From positions 1 to 7,246 of the forward strand of contig SKWV01000202.1 in NCBI GenBank assembly GCA_007128755.1: a stretch of 7,246 nucleotides of DNA. The letters run 5' to 3'. The first letter of the stretch is position 1. Each line of letters opens with the position of its first letter. The notes beneath the pieces were generated by a model. That model worked only from the letters and a program-made list of their open reading frames with translations, was not told the origin of the DNA and did not search any database. A program made the position numbers and the translations under genes. Shown one piece after another: positions 5,343-7,246 of this stretch. The stretch comes from Trueperaceae bacterium (GTDB lineage Bacteria > Deinococcota > Deinococci > Deinococcales > Trueperaceae).

Positions 5343-6272
5343 GTGCCGCACTCCTCCTCTCGCCTACGACGGCAGAGCCTCGACGCCTTCGCCACCGTGC
5401 CCAGGGTGCTCGTCTGCTTCGTCCTGCTGCTCGTCGCGTGCGCGCCACGCGTCGATGCGAGCGTCGAAGCGAGCGTGGTCCGCGGCGATCGTTCGTCCAG
5501 ACCCTCCTCCGCCTGTTCCGTATCGGAGGTTCCACCGCTCTCCGAACGTCTGCTCGTGGGGGACCGGACCGTTTCGGCCCGTGTGCCGACGAGCGCGAGT
5601 GCCGCGCCGCGCGACCTGGTGATCGCCTTCCACGGCCGCACCAACGACGCGGAGCAGGCGCGGCGCTACTTCGGCCTCGATGCCGCGCTGCCCGAGGCGA
5701 TCATCGTGTACCCGCACGCGCTGCCGGCGGGCTCTGGAACGTTCGGCTGGAGCGCTCCCGGCGACGCGCCCGATCGGCTGCGCGACTTCGCGCTGGTCGA
5801 CGCGATCATCGACGACTTCGGGAGCGACCACTGCATCGACGTGGATCGCGTCTTCGTCGTCGGGCACTCCCTGGGAGCGTCCTTCGCCAACGACGTCGCC
5901 TGCCACCTCGGGGACCGGATCAGGGGCGTCGCGTCGGTCGCGGGGGGAGTCCAGGGAGGCCCCTGCGTCGGGCGCACCGCCGCGTTGATCCTCCACCACC
6001 CGGACGACCGGCTCGTGCCCGTCGTTGCGGGTGAGCAGGTACGTGACGCATTCCGAGCGACGAACGATCTCGCCGAAGCCCCCGCCGGCCCGACCGCGCA
6101 GCCGGCGCTGGCCGACCTGCGATGCCGTCGCTACGGAGGCGACGACGTCGCGCATCCCGTCGTGTGGTGCCTGCACGACGATGCAACGGGCCCCGGGGGG
6201 CGGTATTACCCCCACACATGGCCGGGCGGAGCCGCACGGGCGATCGCCGCGTTCTTCGCGGGCTTGCCGTGA
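5343..6272 (+). CDS. Secreted CE1/LpqC-like alpha/beta-hydrolase esterase, probable lipoprotein
   Basis: A 309-residue exported serine hydrolase. The N-terminus has basic residues (RLRR at 7-10, R21), a hydrophobic core VLVCFVLLLVA and a lipobox LVAC with C33 as the likely lipidated residue. Catalytic-domain landmarks: the oxyanion strand LVIAFHGRTNDAEQ (about 92-105), the nucleophile elbow GHSLG (S176), an acid in HHPDDRLVP (D222 best aligned) and the histidine in YYPHTWPGG (H291). The layout matches the carbohydrate esterase family 1 / polyhydroxybutyrate depolymerase / feruloyl esterase group (COG3509, LpqC). These cleave esters on polysaccharides or polyesters outside the cell; the substrate cannot be named. 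Six cysteines after the lipobox (58, 164, 187, 208, 261, 276) suggest disulfides, which fits an extracytoplasmic site. GTG 5343 is chosen because it sits at the predicted leaderless start; GTG 5397 would leave a shorter signal peptide with no ribosome site. It has its own promoter, 50 bases after the regulator. Confidence 0.85.
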   Translation: MPHSSSRLRRQSLDAFATVPRVLVCFVLLLVACAPRVDASVEASVVRGDRSSRPSSACSVSEVPPLSERLLVGDRTVSARVPTSASAAPRDLVIAFHGRTNDAEQARRYFGLDAALPEAIIVYPHALPAGSGTFGWSAPGDAPDRLRDFALVDAIIDDFGSDHCIDVDRVFVVGHSLGASFANDVACHLGDRIRGVASVAGGVQGGPCVGRTAALILHHPDDRLVPVVAGEQVRDAFRATNDLAEAPAGPTAQPALADLRCRRYGGDDVAHPVVWCLHDDATGPGGRYYPHTWPGGAARAIAAFFAGLP

Positions 6273-6318
6273 AGCCGCTACACCGCTGCCCAGGGAAGCC
6301 GCGAACGAGCGACCCATC

Positions 6319-6657
6319 TCATTCCACCGTGCTCGCGAGCAGCCGCTCCACAGCCGCCGCGAGGACCGGTAGGTCGTCGTCGATCGTCGCTTCGATGATG
6401 CCACCCGCCGTGTCGAAGTAGGGGTGCGCGAGCTCGTGGCGCATGCCGGCGACCTCCTTCCACGGGATCGACGGCTCGTTCCGTAGGACGTCGTCGGGGA
6501 GCGTTCCGACTGCCTCTCCGATCTCGACGAGGCGCATGCGGACCGCGTCGAACACCAGTGGATCGTCGAGTGGGCCGCGATCCCGATGCTCGCCGATGGC
6601 TTCGATGGCGAGCAGGACGTCGGCGAGTCGCTGTCGCGCACTACGAGTCGGACTCAT
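6319..6657 (-). CDS. hepT: HepT-like ribonuclease toxin (DUF86)
   Basis: A 112-residue all-helical protein of the HEPN/DUF86 family, the toxin of HepT/MntA systems. The HEPN RNase motif R-x4-H-x-Y is intact: GMRHELAHPYFD gives R73, H78 and Y80. The usual polar Asn/Asp after the Arg is His here. The flanking IPWKEVAGMRHELAH and the earlier RLVEIGEAVGTLP are family hallmarks. HepT dimers cleave RNA (tRNA in studied cases) and are neutralised when MntA transfers AMP to the Tyr of this motif. The start is an ATG at 6657 overlapping the stop of the upstream antitoxin gene (ATGA, 4 bases), so the two are translationally coupled. The open frame continues upstream across the antitoxin gene, but that part is not used, because the antitoxin domains lie in another frame. 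It converges on the esterase gene, 46 bases away. Confidence 0.92.
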   Translation of the reverse strand: MSPTRSARQRLADVLLAIEAIGEHRDRGPLDDPLVFDAVRMRLVEIGEAVGTLPDDVLRNEPSIPWKEVAGMRHELAHPYFDTAGGIIEATIDDDLPVLAAAVERLLASTVE

Positions 6658-7169
6658 AAGGGCACGGCCTCGGCGAGGATCCTGGCACGGAAGGCGGGGC
6701 GCAGCGCGAACGCCGGGACCACGTCGACGTCGGCCCCGACGAGGCGCCCGACATCGCGCGCGATCGCACCCAGCGTGAGGATCCCGGTCCGTTCCGGGAG
6801 ATCGATCAGGAGGTCCAGATCGCTTCCGGCACGCTCCTCTCCACGAGCCACGCTGCCGAACACCCGCACGTTGGAGCCGCCATGCGCGGCGACGGCCGCG
6901 ATCACCGCCTCGCGCCGTTGCCGAAGCCGTTGGTCGAGCCGGGGCCCGGCAGCGGCCGCGGACACGTCGTCCGCCGCCACATCGAGAACGAGGGTGCTGC
7001 CAGTGGCGTGGACGATCCTCGCGAGCGTCGAGACGCTCGGCTCGCGCTTCCCGTGCTCGTAGGCACTGATGGCACTCTGTCGTGTGCCGACGCGTCGCGC
7101 GAGCTCGGCTTGCGTCAGGCCCGCTGCCTGGCGGCTGCTGCGCACGATGGTCGCCGCGGATCGTCCCAC
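6654..7169 (-). CDS. mntA: MntA-like nucleotidyltransferase antitoxin with N-terminal XRE domain
   Basis: A 171-residue fusion. Residues about 8-58 form an XRE/Cro helix-turn-helix (RQAAGLTQAELARRVGTRQS, then AISAYEHGKREPSVSTLARI). After a linker, residues about 85-171 form a minimal nucleotidyltransferase: GSVARGEERAGSDLDLLIDL holds GS-x10-DxD (G105-S106, D117, D119), with a third acid in ADVDVVP (D149 likely). The end RARILAEAVPL is typical of the family. MntA antitoxins use ATP to AMPylate the HepT tyrosine. Classical MntA is only the catalytic domain, so the added DNA-binding domain suggests built-in autorepression, as in other type II-like operons. The GTG at 7169 lies 12 bases from a TATCGT -10 element and has no Shine-Dalgarno, pointing to leaderless expression. 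Antitoxin first, toxin second, with a 4-base overlap. Confidence 0.92.
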   Translation of the reverse strand: MGRSAATIVRSSRQAAGLTQAELARRVGTRQSAISAYEHGKREPSVSTLARIVHATGSTLVLDVAADDVSAAAAGPRLDQRLRQRREAVIAAVAAHGGSNVRVFGSVARGEERAGSDLDLLIDLPERTGILTLGAIARDVGRLVGADVDVVPAFALRPAFRARILAEAVPL

Positions 7170-7175
7170 GACGCG

Positions 7176-7181
7176 ACGATA
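7176..7181 (-). promoter_or_regulatory. -10 element (TATCGT) of the mntA-hepT promoter
   Basis: On the minus strand TATCGT begins 12 bases before the GTG at 7169, predicting a leaderless transcript. A second candidate, TACGAT at 7188-7193, would start transcription near 7181. Both lie inside or beside the inverted repeat at 7176-7192. Confidence 0.45.
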
Positions 7182-7192
7182 TCACGCATCGT
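7176..7192. promoter_or_regulatory. Inverted repeat over the mntA promoter, possible autoregulatory operator
   Basis: ACGAT-N7-ATCGT, two perfect 5-base arms covering the predicted -10 element. An XRE protein bound here would block RNA polymerase. The arms are short, so this is suggestive only. Confidence 0.3.
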
Positions 7193-7202
7193 AGATTACC
7201 AC

Positions 7203-7221
7203 CCGGCGTGACGTACGCCGG
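7203..7221. promoter_or_regulatory. Inverted repeat upstream of the mntA promoter
   Basis: CCGGCGT-GACGT-ACGCCGG has perfect 7-base arms around a 5-base spacer, centred about 43 bases before the predicted transcription start. It could be a second operator for the XRE domain. It could also be part of a terminator for a gene beyond the window edge, but no T-run follows it on either side. Confidence 0.35.
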
Positions 7222-7246
7222 CGTCGATCGTCGCCGGAACCCCACC

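Noticed and set aside
5306..6565. CACCAGTGGATCG occurs at 5306-5318 and again at 6553-6565
   Set aside because: A single 13-base match in about 7 kb of skewed composition is expected by chance; the second copy is inside hepT and the flanks differ.
6319..7245. Treating hepT as a 308-residue protein reading through the antitoxin region
   Set aside because: The upstream 195 residues are Arg-rich shadow sequence. The antitoxin has intact XRE and GS-x10-DxD motifs in another frame, and ATG 6657 forms the expected ATGA overlap.

Overview
The window is a GC-rich, gene-dense bacterial segment with frequent GTG starts and strongly GC-biased third codon positions. Four start codons have a TAnnnT hexamer beginning exactly 12 bases upstream, the layout expected for leaderless mRNAs. 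This fits Actinomycetota, or another GC-rich leaderless lineage such as Deinococcota; the phylum cannot be settled from the sequence alone. No tRNA, rRNA, CRISPR array, insertion sequence or phage gene was seen.

Layout. Left edge (1-182, minus): the N-terminus of a family-4-like glycosyltransferase that runs out of the window. 377-1555 (plus): a major facilitator transporter, transcribed away from it. 1648-2172 (minus): a FldA-type flavodoxin, convergent with the transporter. 2173-2288: a divergent regulatory region with one FNR-type palindrome. 2289-4387 (plus): a CopZ-like HMA metallochaperone overlapping a P1B-type metal ATPase. 4388-4545: a promoter and a possible 15-residue leaderless leader ORF. 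4546-5292 (plus): a Crp/Fnr-family regulator. 5343-6272 (plus): a secreted, probably lipid-anchored, CE1/LpqC-like esterase. 6319-7169 (minus): a HepT/MntA toxin-antitoxin pair in which the antitoxin carries an extra XRE DNA-binding domain. Every gap between genes is shorter than 200 bases.

How the genes may work together. The centre of the window (1648-5292) reads as one regulatory unit: flavodoxin, HMA protein, metal ATPase and Crp/Fnr regulator. The palindrome at 2222-2241 resembles the FNR/DNR box (TTGAT-N4-ATCAA). Its centre lies 41.5 bases upstream of the predicted start points of both divergent transcripts, the classic class II activator position. The Crp/Fnr protein has an FNR-like recognition helix (E-x-x-N-R) but neither the FNR Fe-S cysteine set nor the CRP cAMP-binding Arg-Ser pair. 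The ATPase has CPG in place of CPC/SPC in its metal-site helix and HQAS near its C-terminus, so its metal is uncertain. Inference: this is a redox- or gas-responsive module pairing an electron carrier with metal export. The toxin-antitoxin pair, the esterase and the flanking genes show no visible link to it.
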